A stretch of DNA of 64,000 bases from Fontisubflavum oceani (lineage in GTDB: Bacteria > Pseudomonadota > Alphaproteobacteria > Rhodobacterales > Rhodobacteraceae). The notes under the pieces are model-generated. The model did not search any database and was not told the origin of the DNA. It was given only the letters and a program-made list of their open reading frames with translations. A program made the translations under genes and the position numbers. The stretch spans positions 2,914,001 through 2,978,000 of the forward strand of contig NZ_CP129111.1 of assembly GCF_030407165.1 (NCBI RefSeq), written 5' to 3'. Below, piece after piece: positions 53,651 through 62,557 of the stretch (within the stretch, counting starts at the first letter, position 1; each line of letters opens with the position of its first letter).

Positions 53651-56410
53651 ATGCGCCGGTTTCTCGCGAGTATTTTCCTGTCAATCTGGGCGGTTGTGCC
53701 CGCTCAAGCCCAAGTCGATGAAACGCCAGCCGCTATCCTGGTGCTGGATGCCTCCGGCTCCATGTGGGGCCAAATCGACGGGGTGAATAAGATCGTCATC
53801 GCCCGCGAAGTGATTGGCGAGATGCTGCAAGACCTGCCCAGCTCGCAGGCTTTGGGCCTGACCGTCTATGGCCACCGAACCCGCGGCGATTGTGCCGATA
53901 TCGAGACATTGATCGAACCCGGGCTCGACACCCGCGACGCGATTGCCACGGCGGTCAACGCGATCAACCCACGCGGTCGAACGCCGATGACTGCCTCGGT
54001 CGTTGAGGCCGCCCGCGCCCTCCGCCACACCGAAAACGCGGCGACCGTGATCTTGGTTTCCGATGGGATCGAGACTTGCGAGGCCGACCCCTGCGCCATT
54101 GCCGCCGAGCTTGAGGCCGCAGGTGTGGGGTTCACCGCCCATGTGATCGGCTTTGACGTGGAAGACCCAGAGGCGCGGGCGCAGATGCAGTGCATTGCCG
54201 ATAATACCGGCGGCCAATTCCTGACCGCCGACAATGCCGAAGAGCTTGCCGAGGCGTTGGAACAGGTCGCCGTGGCCCCTGCCCCGATCACGACGCCGGT
54301 GACCATCCGCGCGGTTGTCGAGCCAGACATGTCGGCGCCTGTCTCTCCGCTGGAATGGTCCATCTTCGACGCCGATGGCAGCCCGGTCCAGGGCGCGACG
54401 CAGGCGCCGAGCCTGACGCTGGCGCTTCTGCCGGGGACCTACCGGGCGCAGGTGCTGCGCATGGCGCAAGGCACCGAACATGGCGCAAGCTTCACGGTCG
54501 AAAAAGGAGTAGAGCAGACCGTGACGGTCGCCCTGCCCTTTATCCCGCCGCCGAGTTTCGAGGTCACCTTCACTGCCCGGATCGGTGGCGAGGCCGGCCC
54601 GATCATCACCGACCCGGTGCTCTGGGACATCCGCCCGTTGCCGGAGAACGTCGCAGAGACCGAAGAGGGCAATGAGTTGGTCTTTGACCTGGAAGGCGGC
54701 TCCTACACCGCCAACGCCTATTGGACGGTGCAGGAGGTCAGCGAAGAGGTTCAGTTCGTCGTCGTCGATGCGCCCCGAACCGTGACCGTGGTTTTTGAAG
54801 AGCCGCCGCTCATCGCAAGCCTCATCGCACCGGAGACCGCCGTGGCCGGATCAACCATTGAGATCGGCTGGACCGGCCCGGACATGGATGGCGACTATAT
54901 CGGCATCGGCCTGGCCAGCGAGATGGGTGGCAATACCTGGCGAAACTACACCTATACCGAAGACGGCAGCCCGCTTGGCCTTCTGGTGCCACCAGAGCCC
55001 GGCGACTATCTGATCGGCTATTTCCTCGGCGACGGGCGCGAGCGCATCGCGATTGCGCCTCTGACCGTGACACCGGTTGAAATAACGTTGACGGCGCCGG
55101 AAACGGCCACCGCAGGCGACACGATCGAGATTGGTTGGATCGGGCCGGACTATGAAGGAGATTATGTCGGGATCGGTCGCGCTGATGCCTCTGGTGGCAA
55201 CCTGTGGGAAAACTACACCTATACCCGCGATGGCAATCCGCTTGATCTTTTGGTCCCGCCGACGCCGGGCAGCTATCTGATCAGCTATTTCCTCAGCCAA
55301 GATCGGACGCAGATGGTCTCGGTTCCGATTGAGGTGACCGATGTGCAGGTGTCGATCACCGCACCGCCGGAAGCGGTTGCGGGGTCCAGCATTGAGGTTG
55401 GCTGGACCGGCCCCGACTACGACAATGACTATATCAGCATCGGCCCGGTTGACGCCTCGGGCGGCGATCTTTGGCAGAACTACACCTATACGCGTGATGG
55501 CAGCCCGATGGACCTGCTGGTGCCGCCAGAACCGGGAGAGTATCTGATCAGCTATTTCATCGGTCAGGACCGCGAGATCATGGCCCAGGTGCCGATCACG
55601 GTCACCGAGTTGCAGGTCGGGATCACCGCGCCGGACAGCGCGGTCGCCGGGTCGACCATCGAAATCGGCTGGACCGGCCCCGATTACCAGAACGACTATA
55701 TCGGGATTGGCCGGGCCGATGCGCGCGGCGGTGATCAGTGGGAGAACTACACCTATACCCGCGACGGAGCACCGCTTGACCTATTGGTCCCCACGACACC
55801 CGGCGCCTATGTCATCACCTATTTCCTGGGTCAGGATCGCGAAGTGATGGCGCAAGTGCCGATCACGGTCACGCCGCTGCAATCCGAGCTGACCGCGCCC
55901 GCTACAGCGATTGCCGGTGAAATGATCGAGATCGGGTGGGTCGGGCCAGATTACGACAATGACTATATCGGCATCGGTCCATCCGGCGCGAGCGGCGGCG
56001 ATCTGTGGCAGAACTACACCTATACGCGCGATGGCAACCCGCTGCGCCTGCTCATGCCGCCAACAGGCGGCGACTACGTGATCACCTATTTCCTCGGCCA
56101 AGACCGTGATCCGTTGGCCAGCGCCACGATCTCGATCAGCCCAGTGGCGGCCACGCTGACCGCCCCGGCCCAGGCCCCGGCGGGAGGCACGATTGAGGTC
56201 GGCTGGACCGGGCCCGATTATAACAATGACTATATCGGCATCGGCCGCGCAGGCGCGACCGGCGGCGCACAATGGGAGGAGTATGTATACACCCGGAACG
56301 GCAACCCGATGATCATCGACGTGCCTGACGAGCCCGGCGCCTATGTGCTGCGTTACTTCCTCGGGCAGGATCGGGTCGTGATCGCCGAACACCCGCTCGT
56401 GGTGCAGTGA
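53651..56410 (+). CDS. Secreted vWA protein with six tandem beta-sandwich repeats
   Basis: 919 residues. A signal peptide (cleavage after AQAQ) is followed by a von Willebrand A domain at about 25-190 with an intact metal site (LVLDASGSMWG, then RTPMTAS and LVSDGIET). Next come two less regular domains at about 210-385. From about residue 388 to the end come six repeats of about 88 residues, each with EIGWTGPDYDNDYIGIG, NYTYTRDG, LLVPP, PGxYLIxYFLGQDR patterns. The DYIGIG core recalls the DWIGLY-type beta-sandwich (inference). Likely an extracellular or periplasmic adhesion or binding protein. Start at ATG 53651; the frame upstream is not signal-like. Confidence 0.85.
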   Translation: MRRFLASIFLSIWAVVPAQAQVDETPAAILVLDASGSMWGQIDGVNKIVIAREVIGEMLQDLPSSQALGLTVYGHRTRGDCADIETLIEPGLDTRDAIATAVNAINPRGRTPMTASVVEAARALRHTENAATVILVSDGIETCEADPCAIAAELEAAGVGFTAHVIGFDVEDPEARAQMQCIADNTGGQFLTADNAEELAEALEQVAVAPAPITTPVTIRAVVEPDMSAPVSPLEWSIFDADGSPVQGATQAPSLTLALLPGTYRAQVLRMAQGTEHGASFTVEKGVEQTVTVALPFIPPPSFEVTFTARIGGEAGPIITDPVLWDIRPLPENVAETEEGNELVFDLEGGSYTANAYWTVQEVSEEVQFVVVDAPRTVTVVFEEPPLIASLIAPETAVAGSTIEIGWTGPDMDGDYIGIGLASEMGGNTWRNYTYTEDGSPLGLLVPPEPGDYLIGYFLGDGRERIAIAPLTVTPVEITLTAPETATAGDTIEIGWIGPDYEGDYVGIGRADASGGNLWENYTYTRDGNPLDLLVPPTPGSYLISYFLSQDRTQMVSVPIEVTDVQVSITAPPEAVAGSSIEVGWTGPDYDNDYISIGPVDASGGDLWQNYTYTRDGSPMDLLVPPEPGEYLISYFIGQDREIMAQVPITVTELQVGITAPDSAVAGSTIEIGWTGPDYQNDYIGIGRADARGGDQWENYTYTRDGAPLDLLVPTTPGAYVITYFLGQDREVMAQVPITVTPLQSELTAPATAIAGEMIEIGWVGPDYDNDYIGIGPSGASGGDLWQNYTYTRDGNPLRLLMPPTGGDYVITYFLGQDRDPLASATISISPVAATLTAPAQAPAGGTIEVGWTGPDYNNDYIGIGRAGATGGAQWEEYVYTRNGNPMIIDVPDEPGAYVLRYFLGQDRVVIAEHPLVVQ

Positions 56411-56677
56411 CGCCGATCAAATGCGGGGCGATCTGACTAAGGCCGCCTCGCAAGTCTGACCACAGTCCGCCAGAGCGCCCGCGACCACGGCGCCGCCGCC
56501 AGATACGTCATTTCGCATCTAGACGGTCTTGTGATATCATCGCCCGGTCAGATCCAAGACGTCAGACGGCCCGCAAAAATCTAGAGAATCTGGTGATGTT
56601 TTGAGCCAAATGCGCGGGAATACCACACATAAAGACCGCGAATACCCTTGCAAAAACAAGAGCTTCCCCGGTGATCC
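56411..56677. other. Non-coding region before the CRISPR array
   Basis: No gene seen. The 100 bases next to the array are relatively AT-rich (runs such as GCAAAAATCTAGAG and TTGCAAAAACAAG), which would suit a leader. I found no anti-repeat that could mark a tracrRNA. Confidence 0.4.
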
Positions 56678-57109
56678 AGTTTAGTCATTCAGAATTCGAG
56701 GTCCAGCCGCAACGCCGAGGACTACCGCGACGTTTATCCAAGCAGTTTAGTCATTCAGAATTCGAGGTCCAGCCGCAACAATCGACCGACGGCATGTGTG
56801 GATAGATCGAGTTTAGTCATTCAGAATTCGAGGTCCAGCCGCAACTGAGAAGATGGCGTCAGGAAACTACCGCTAAGTTTAGTCATTCAGAATTCGAGGT
56901 CCAGCCGCAACACCAGCTCACGGCTGACGGTGTTCATCGCGAATTTAGTCATTCAGAATTCGAGGTCCAGCCGCAACCCGCTAGGCATCGCAAAGTGGCC
57001 GAAACTGAGTTTAGTCATTCAGAATTCGAGGTCCAGCCGCAACACAGATGGACGACACGTTACGGAAGAGTTTAGTTTAGTCATTCAGAATTCGAGGTCC
57101 AGCCGCAAC
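56678..57109 (-). CRISPR. CRISPR array, 7 repeats and 6 spacers, type II-C-like, no cas genes adjacent
   Basis: Seven direct repeats of 36 bases start at 56678, 56744, 56810, 56876, 56942, 57008 and 57074, an exact 66-base period, so all six spacers are 30 bases and all differ. On the minus strand the repeat begins GTTGCGGCTGGACC and ends GACTAAACT, which looks like type II-C (Cas9) repeats of Rhodobacteraceae, hence the strand. The fifth repeat has one change near its minus-strand end (AAATT for AAACT). The flanks are the vWA gene and lpdA; no cas1, cas2 or cas9 is in the window. Confidence 0.93.
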
Positions 57110-57144
57110 CGATCTGCAGCTATGTCAACCCTAAGCGCAGACGA

Positions 57145-58542
57145 TCAGATATGGATCACCCGGTCATACGCGTCGAGCACGCTTTCGTGCATCATTTCGC
57201 TTAAGGTCGGATGCGGGAAGACGGCCTCCATCAGGTCTTCCTCCGTGGTCTCCAATTGACGGCCCACCACATAGCCTTGGATCAGTTCGGTCACCTCCGC
57301 ACCGATCATATGAGCGCCGAGAAGTTCCCCCGTCTTGGCGTCAAAGACCGTTTTGATCATGCCCTCTTGTTCACCAAGCGCAATTGCTTTGCCGTTACCA
57401 ATGAAGGGGAAGCGGCCGACCTTCACGTCATAGCCGAGCTCCTTCGCCTTGGCCTCGGAATAGCCCACGCTGGCGACCTGCGGGTGGCAATAGGTGCAGC
57501 CCGCGATGCTTTCGGGTTTCACCGGATGGACCTTGTTTTTGCCCGCGATTAGCTCGGCGACCATCACGCCTTCATGGGAGGCTTTGTGGGCCAACCAAGG
57601 CGCCCCCGCGATGTCGCCGATGGCATAGAGCCCCTCGACCCCGGTCCGGCAATACTCATCTGTCACCACATGGGTCCGGTCGATCTTCACGCCAAGCGCC
57701 TCAAGCCCCAGACCTTCCACATTCCCGACGATGCCGACCGCGGAAATCACCGTGTCGAACTCTTGCGTTTTGACCTTGCCGCCGACTTCGATATGGGCGG
57801 TGACTTTGTCTGCTGCGCGGTCGAGTTTCTTGACCATCGCCTTTTGCAGGATCTTCATCCCCTGCTTCTCAAAGCTCTTCTTGGCGAAGGCGCTGATCTC
57901 GGCATCTTCGACCGGCAAGACCCGATCCATCACTTCGACCACCGTCGTGTCGGCCCCCAGAGTATTATAGAAGCTTGCAAATTCGATGCCGATGGCACCG
58001 GACCCGATCACCAGCAGTTTCTTCGGCATATGCGGCGGCTGCAGCGCGGCCTTATAGGTCCAAACACGTTTGCCATCGGCCTCAAGCCCCGGCAATTCAC
58101 GCGCCCGCGCGCCGGTCGCCAGAATGATCGCCTTTGCCGTCAACTCTTCGGTGCCTTTGTCGGTCTTGACGCTCACCTTGCCCTTCGCGGGGATCGACGC
58201 CGCGCCCATGACCACCGCCACTTTGTTCTTCTTCATCAGATGCGACACGCCGCCCGAGAGCTGCTTGGCCACCTTGCGCGAACGATCGACCACCGCGTCG
58301 AGGTCATAGCCGATGCCATCGGCTTTCAGCCCGAACTCCTTGGCCCGGTGCATCAGATGGAACACCTCCGAAGAGCGCAGCATCGCCTTGGTCGGAATAC
58401 AGCCCCAGTTGAGACAGATGCCGCCCATATGTTCCCGCTCGACAATCGCGACGTTCAGGCCCAACTGGCTGGCACGAATGGCGGCCACATAGCCCCCGGG
58501 CCCGGCCCCGATTACAACGACGTCAAAACTCTTAGCAGCCAT
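57145..58542 (-). CDS. lpdA: Dihydrolipoyl dehydrogenase (E3)
   Basis: Reoxidises the lipoyl arms of 2-oxoacid dehydrogenase complexes with NAD. 465 residues. FAD-binding VVIGAGPGGYVAAIRA, redox disulfide GGICLNWGCIPTKA, NAD-binding VIGSGAIGIEFASFY, and the C-terminal active-site stretch HPTLSEMMHESVLDA. No E1 or E2 gene is in the window upstream, so it may stand alone or end an operon. The CRISPR array lies 35 bases past its stop. Confidence 0.96.
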   Translation of the reverse strand: MAAKSFDVVVIGAGPGGYVAAIRASQLGLNVAIVEREHMGGICLNWGCIPTKAMLRSSEVFHLMHRAKEFGLKADGIGYDLDAVVDRSRKVAKQLSGGVSHLMKKNKVAVVMGAASIPAKGKVSVKTDKGTEELTAKAIILATGARARELPGLEADGKRVWTYKAALQPPHMPKKLLVIGSGAIGIEFASFYNTLGADTTVVEVMDRVLPVEDAEISAFAKKSFEKQGMKILQKAMVKKLDRAADKVTAHIEVGGKVKTQEFDTVISAVGIVGNVEGLGLEALGVKIDRTHVVTDEYCRTGVEGLYAIGDIAGAPWLAHKASHEGVMVAELIAGKNKVHPVKPESIAGCTYCHPQVASVGYSEAKAKELGYDVKVGRFPFIGNGKAIALGEQEGMIKTVFDAKTGELLGAHMIGAEVTELIQGYVVGRQLETTEEDLMEAVFPHPTLSEMMHESVLDAYDRVIHI

Positions 58543-58632
58543 GGGTGATCCTCCTGGCGGAAATTTTGTTCAGCATTAAACTATCTCTGGGCACATCGCA
58601 ATTGACCTCTGCCGCGCAGCATTGTCGCGGGG

Positions 58633-59496
58633 TCACTCCGACATCAGCCAGGCGTTTGTCGTGGCGATCACCTGGTCCAATGTCTCCGCCCCGGTGAAGA
58701 CGTTGAACACGTGATCCATCTCCAACAACACCAGTTCATCGGCCGCATTGTCGCGCGCCTCCAAGACGGTTTGCCCCATCTCGGGCTGTGGCGTGATCAG
58801 CTCGTCATTCGAGCCGACAATCACCATCACCTGGCCAGGATAGCCCGAGATCGCGCCAACCGGATCGCTCTCGGGGATTTCCTGAAAGAATGCGCCATTC
58901 AACTCCATTTCAACACCCCAGGGCAAGGTGAAGCCCACAGGCACCGAGGGTGCGACCGACAGCCCCGCTTCCATCACGTCGGCACCAAAAAGTGTCGGAT
59001 AAGTCTCCGCCGGCGCTGTCACGGGATTGAGCAACACCACGCGAGACAGATCGGGGCGTTCCGCCGCCAAATGCGCCGCAACCAGGCCGCCCTGGCTCCA
59101 ACCAATCACCGCAATCTGCCGCCCTTCAAGATCGGGATGGCGCGCCATCCAATCGACGGCGGCCACTGCATCTTCGATCTGTGTGGAGAAGGTCGTCTCT
59201 TCCCAGGGCATTTCCAGGCTTTCGCCAGAGCCACGGAAATCAATCCGGAGGCTCGGCATGCCCGCTGCCGCCAAGGCCCGCGCAAATCGGGTGTAGACGA
59301 AGTCTTCGGTGCCCTCGACGGGCAGCTCATCTCGCGTGCCCGTAAATCCATGCAGCAGAAGCACGGCAGGCCCCGCCCCGTCCGAGGTCTCATAGCTGCC
59401 GATCATGCTATCGCCGGAGACATCCAGCCGCACAGTTTCGGCCAGTCCGGCCCCCGTCATCGCCAGCCCGATGGCCAGCCCCAATCCGATCCGCAT
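58633..59496 (-). CDS. Secreted alpha/beta hydrolase
   Basis: 287 residues with a signal peptide (cleavage after GAGLA, then ETVRLDVSGD). The catalytic triad is visible: HGFTGTRDE oxyanion loop, nucleophile in VIGWSQGGLVA, aspartate in VGSNDELITP and histidine in EMDHVFNVF. Probably an esterase or lipase. Start at ATG 59496 with AAGGAGG 6 bases upstream. Confidence 0.88.
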   Translation of the reverse strand: MRIGLGLAIGLAMTGAGLAETVRLDVSGDSMIGSYETSDGAGPAVLLLHGFTGTRDELPVEGTEDFVYTRFARALAAAGMPSLRIDFRGSGESLEMPWEETTFSTQIEDAVAAVDWMARHPDLEGRQIAVIGWSQGGLVAAHLAAERPDLSRVVLLNPVTAPAETYPTLFGADVMEAGLSVAPSVPVGFTLPWGVEMELNGAFFQEIPESDPVGAISGYPGQVMVIVGSNDELITPQPEMGQTVLEARDNAADELVLLEMDHVFNVFTGAETLDQVIATTNAWLMSE

Positions 59497-59545
59497 CCGC
59501 GCCTCCTTATGATTCATGATCATGGGGCGCACGCGCGATCTCAGA

Positions 59546-60124
59546 TCAGGCCGCCGCCTCCAGGTCAGTTACGATCCTGCCATAGCCGCCCTCTTCCATA
59601 AAGCGCTGTTCCTCGGGCGAGCTTTTGCGGTCCAAGGCGTCATTGCGAAACGGGAACCGGCCGAATGTGCGGATGATCTCCCGATGCGCGCGGGCATGAA
59701 GCAGGTTGTTGCCCGTGGTCATGCGTTCTTTCATCAAGCGTACGCAGTGGTCTTGGTCGGCCAAGACCTCGGAATGGCAAAATGGCATATAGAAGAACTG
59801 CCGCTCTGGCTCATCGGCGCGCATATCCCAGCCTTCTTTGATGCTGTAGCACGCCGCCGAGAGCGCCTTGCGATCCGTGGCGAAGGCCCGGGCCTGGCCG
59901 CGGAACATGTTGCGCGGGAACTGATCAAGCAGGATCACCAATGCCAGGGCCTTTCGGGGATGGCTGGTCCAGGTGGCAAGCTCACCACGCTCACCAGCCT
60001 CCCAAAGCTGCAAGAACCTGTCGGTGATCTGATCGTCGAGGGCTTGGTCCTGTTTGTACCAATGCTCCGGTTCACATTCGGTCAACCAAAATGCCAGCAC
60101 ATCCTCTGACGGGTGGGGTGTCAT
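59546..60124 (-). CDS. DUF924 family protein
   Basis: 192 residues matching the DUF924 family: VLAFWLTECEPEHWYKQD, LLDQFPRNMFRGQARAFATD, and FFYMPFCHSEVLADQD. An all-helical, TPR-like fold of unknown function. GGAG lies 7 bases before the ATG. Same strand as its neighbours on both sides. Confidence 0.9.
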   Translation of the reverse strand: MTPHPSEDVLAFWLTECEPEHWYKQDQALDDQITDRFLQLWEAGERGELATWTSHPRKALALVILLDQFPRNMFRGQARAFATDRKALSAACYSIKEGWDMRADEPERQFFYMPFCHSEVLADQDHCVRLMKERMTTGNNLLHARAHREIIRTFGRFPFRNDALDRKSSPEEQRFMEEGGYGRIVTDLEAAA

Positions 60125-60168
60125 TGTGCTCTCCTCTTCATCCGACTCTTGACGGTCGTACCATCACT

Positions 60169-61446
60169 CTACACAGCGGAGACCGGCTTGTCTGCCGCTT
60201 CTTCGTCTTCCAGCGCGGCTTCAATAAAGGCTTCCTGCGCCAGTTCCATCGCGACCGGCGAGGCCGTGGGCATCACAGGGGCATAGCTGCCCGTATCCAC
60301 AGCCAAAGGTGCCGGGCGCACAGTCATCCGATAGGCAGCATAGACCGCCAATCCTGCCATAAGTGCGACGATATAAAGGAAGTATCCTTGCGGCCCGGCC
60401 ACATTCATCAAGGCCCCCACGATCAACGGACCAAAGATCGCCCCCACCCCATTGATAAAGATCATTCGGCCTCCGGCGGCAGCCATCTGATCATGCTCCA
60501 AGAAGTCATTCGTATAAGCGATCAGCAACGCATAAAGCGGGTTCGCCATACCCCCGACGACGAAGGCCGCGACCAAGATCAGATAGAAACTCCCACCACT
60601 GAAGATCGCCAAGACCCCAGCCACTGCGCCCAAAGCGCTGACGATCAAGATCAACCGGCGGCGATCCATCCGGTCTGAAATCCAGCCAATCGGATATTGT
60701 AGAAGAAGTCCGCCAACATAGAAGCTGGCCACGAAGATCGAGATTTGTCCGAGGCTGAACCCAACCTCGGTGGCATAGACCGCCGACATGCCGAACATGG
60801 CCGAGAACACGCCGCCAAGCACGAAGATCCCCATACAGCCAAGCGGAGACACCTGGATGATCTCGCGGAACCCCATGGGCCGCGTCGCCTCAAACGCGGG
60901 TGTTGGCGTGACCGACAACAGGATCGGCGCGAAGGCGAGCGAGACCAGAACCGACAGGATAATGAAGAGGTTATAGCCCGATGGATCGCCCGCAACCAAA
61001 AGCGCCTGGGCCGAGACCACGCCCGCCAATTGCACCACCATATAGACCGAGAGCGTCTTGCCCCGGTTCTCATTCGTGGTGGAATTGTTGAGCCAGCTCT
61101 CCGCCGTCACATAAACGCCCGAGAAACAGAACCCGATGATCAGGCGCAGCACGGTCCAACTGATCGGATCGGTCAGAACCGGGAACAGGATCAGAGCGGC
61201 GGAGACCAGAGAGCCGAGGGCGGCAAAGACCCGGATATGCCCGACCCGCCGGATCATCTCGGGCGCGAGGCGCGAGCCGCCCAAGAAGCCCGCGAAATAG
61301 GCCGACATGATGACCGACAGTTCGACGGTCGAGAATCCCTCGATATCGCCGCGCACGCCCAAAAGCGTGCCTTGCAGCCCGTTCCCAACCATCAAGAGCA
61401 GCATCCCGAGCAGCAAAGCCCAAGACGACCGAAGCACATCAAACAT
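60169..61446 (-). CDS. MFS transporter, YcaD-like
   Basis: 425-residue major facilitator carrier with twelve hydrophobic segments, a conserved AESWLNNSTTNENRGKTLSV loop typical of the YcaD group, and GWISDRMDRRRLIL between later segments. The C-terminal 50 residues form an acidic soluble tail. Substrate unknown. Confidence 0.87.
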   Translation of the reverse strand: MFDVLRSSWALLLGMLLLMVGNGLQGTLLGVRGDIEGFSTVELSVIMSAYFAGFLGGSRLAPEMIRRVGHIRVFAALGSLVSAALILFPVLTDPISWTVLRLIIGFCFSGVYVTAESWLNNSTTNENRGKTLSVYMVVQLAGVVSAQALLVAGDPSGYNLFIILSVLVSLAFAPILLSVTPTPAFEATRPMGFREIIQVSPLGCMGIFVLGGVFSAMFGMSAVYATEVGFSLGQISIFVASFYVGGLLLQYPIGWISDRMDRRRLILIVSALGAVAGVLAIFSGGSFYLILVAAFVVGGMANPLYALLIAYTNDFLEHDQMAAAGGRMIFINGVGAIFGPLIVGALMNVAGPQGYFLYIVALMAGLAVYAAYRMTVRPAPLAVDTGSYAPVMPTASPVAMELAQEAFIEAALEDEEAADKPVSAV

Positions 61447-61501
61447 AGCGCGTCCCTAACCGATGCGACTCAGTGTGGACGTCCAAACGCGTCTTGGTCT
61501 G

Positions 61502-62557
61502 TCACATCTGCGACGGAATGAGCAAAGACGCGTCGCCATAGGAGAAAAATCTATACTCATTCTCAATGGCATGAGCATAGATTTCTTTGACCCGCTCCGG
61601 TCCCATCAGGGCCGAGACCAGCATCATCAGCGTCGATTTCGGCAGGTGGAAATTGGTCATCAGCGCATCGGTGATTTTGAACCGATACCCAGGATAGATG
61701 AAGATATCGGTGTCGCCCTGCCAGGGCGCGAGGCTGCCATCCTCCGCCGCCGCAGTTTCGATCAGGCGGAGCGCGGTGGTGCCGACCGGAATGATCCGCC
61801 CGCCCTCTGCCCGGGTCGCACTGATCTCGGCGGCAGCCTCGGTGCCGATCTCGCCCCATTCGGCATGCATCCGGTGCGTGGTGACGTCATCCACGGTAAC
61901 CGGCAAGAAGGTCCCTGCCCCCACATGCAAGGTCACGAAACTCATTGCCACGCCACGCGCGCGGAGCGCACTCACCAATGCTTCATCGAAATGCAAGCTG
62001 GCCGTCGGGGCGGCAACGGCACCGGAGCGGCGCGCCCAGATGGTTTGGTAGTCGTCTTTGTCCTGCGCATCGGCCGGGCGTTTGCCGGCGATATAGGGTG
62101 GCAATGGCATGGCCCCTGCCGCGTTCAAAGCCGCGTCGAAATCCGTGCCGGTCAGGTTGAAGCGAAGATGCAGGCCCTCGGCCAGGGCCGTCACTTCGGC
62201 GGAGAGTTCATCGGAGAACATCACGGTCTCGCCAATCGCAAGCTTGCGCAAGGGTTTTGCCAAAGCCGACCAACTGCCATCGGCTTGCGGCTCCAGCAGC
62301 GTCACTTCGATCTTGGCTTGCACCACTTCTTGGCCCGTATCGCGGCGGCGCATCCCGGTCAGACGCGCCGGGATCACTTTGGTATCGTTCAAGACCAGCC
62401 GATCGCCGGGGCGTAAAATATCCGGCAAGTCAAACACATGCCGATCATGGGTCGCGGCCCCATCGGCCAAGAGCAACCGCGCAGAAGAGCGTGGTTTGGC
62501 GGGCCGGGTGGCGATCAGCCGCTCCGGCAGGTTGAAATCGAAATCAGAGAGTTTCAC
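61502..62557 (-). CDS. queA: S-adenosylmethionine:tRNA ribosyltransferase-isomerase QueA
   Basis: Transfers ribose from SAM to preQ1 in tRNA, giving epoxyqueuosine. 351 residues with the family N-terminus LSDFDFNLPERLIATRP, then RLVLNDTKVIPARLTG and FITNFHLPKS-like MTNFHLPKSTLMML near the end. GTG start at 62557 overlaps the stop of the upstream AsmA-like gene by 4 bases (GTGA), so the two are translationally coupled. Confidence 0.96.
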   Translation of the reverse strand: MKLSDFDFNLPERLIATRPAKPRSSARLLLADGAATHDRHVFDLPDILRPGDRLVLNDTKVIPARLTGMRRRDTGQEVVQAKIEVTLLEPQADGSWSALAKPLRKLAIGETVMFSDELSAEVTALAEGLHLRFNLTGTDFDAALNAAGAMPLPPYIAGKRPADAQDKDDYQTIWARRSGAVAAPTASLHFDEALVSALRARGVAMSFVTLHVGAGTFLPVTVDDVTTHRMHAEWGEIGTEAAAEISATRAEGGRIIPVGTTALRLIETAAAEDGSLAPWQGDTDIFIYPGYRFKITDALMTNFHLPKSTLMMLVSALMGPERVKEIYAHAIENEYRFFSYGDASLLIPSQM

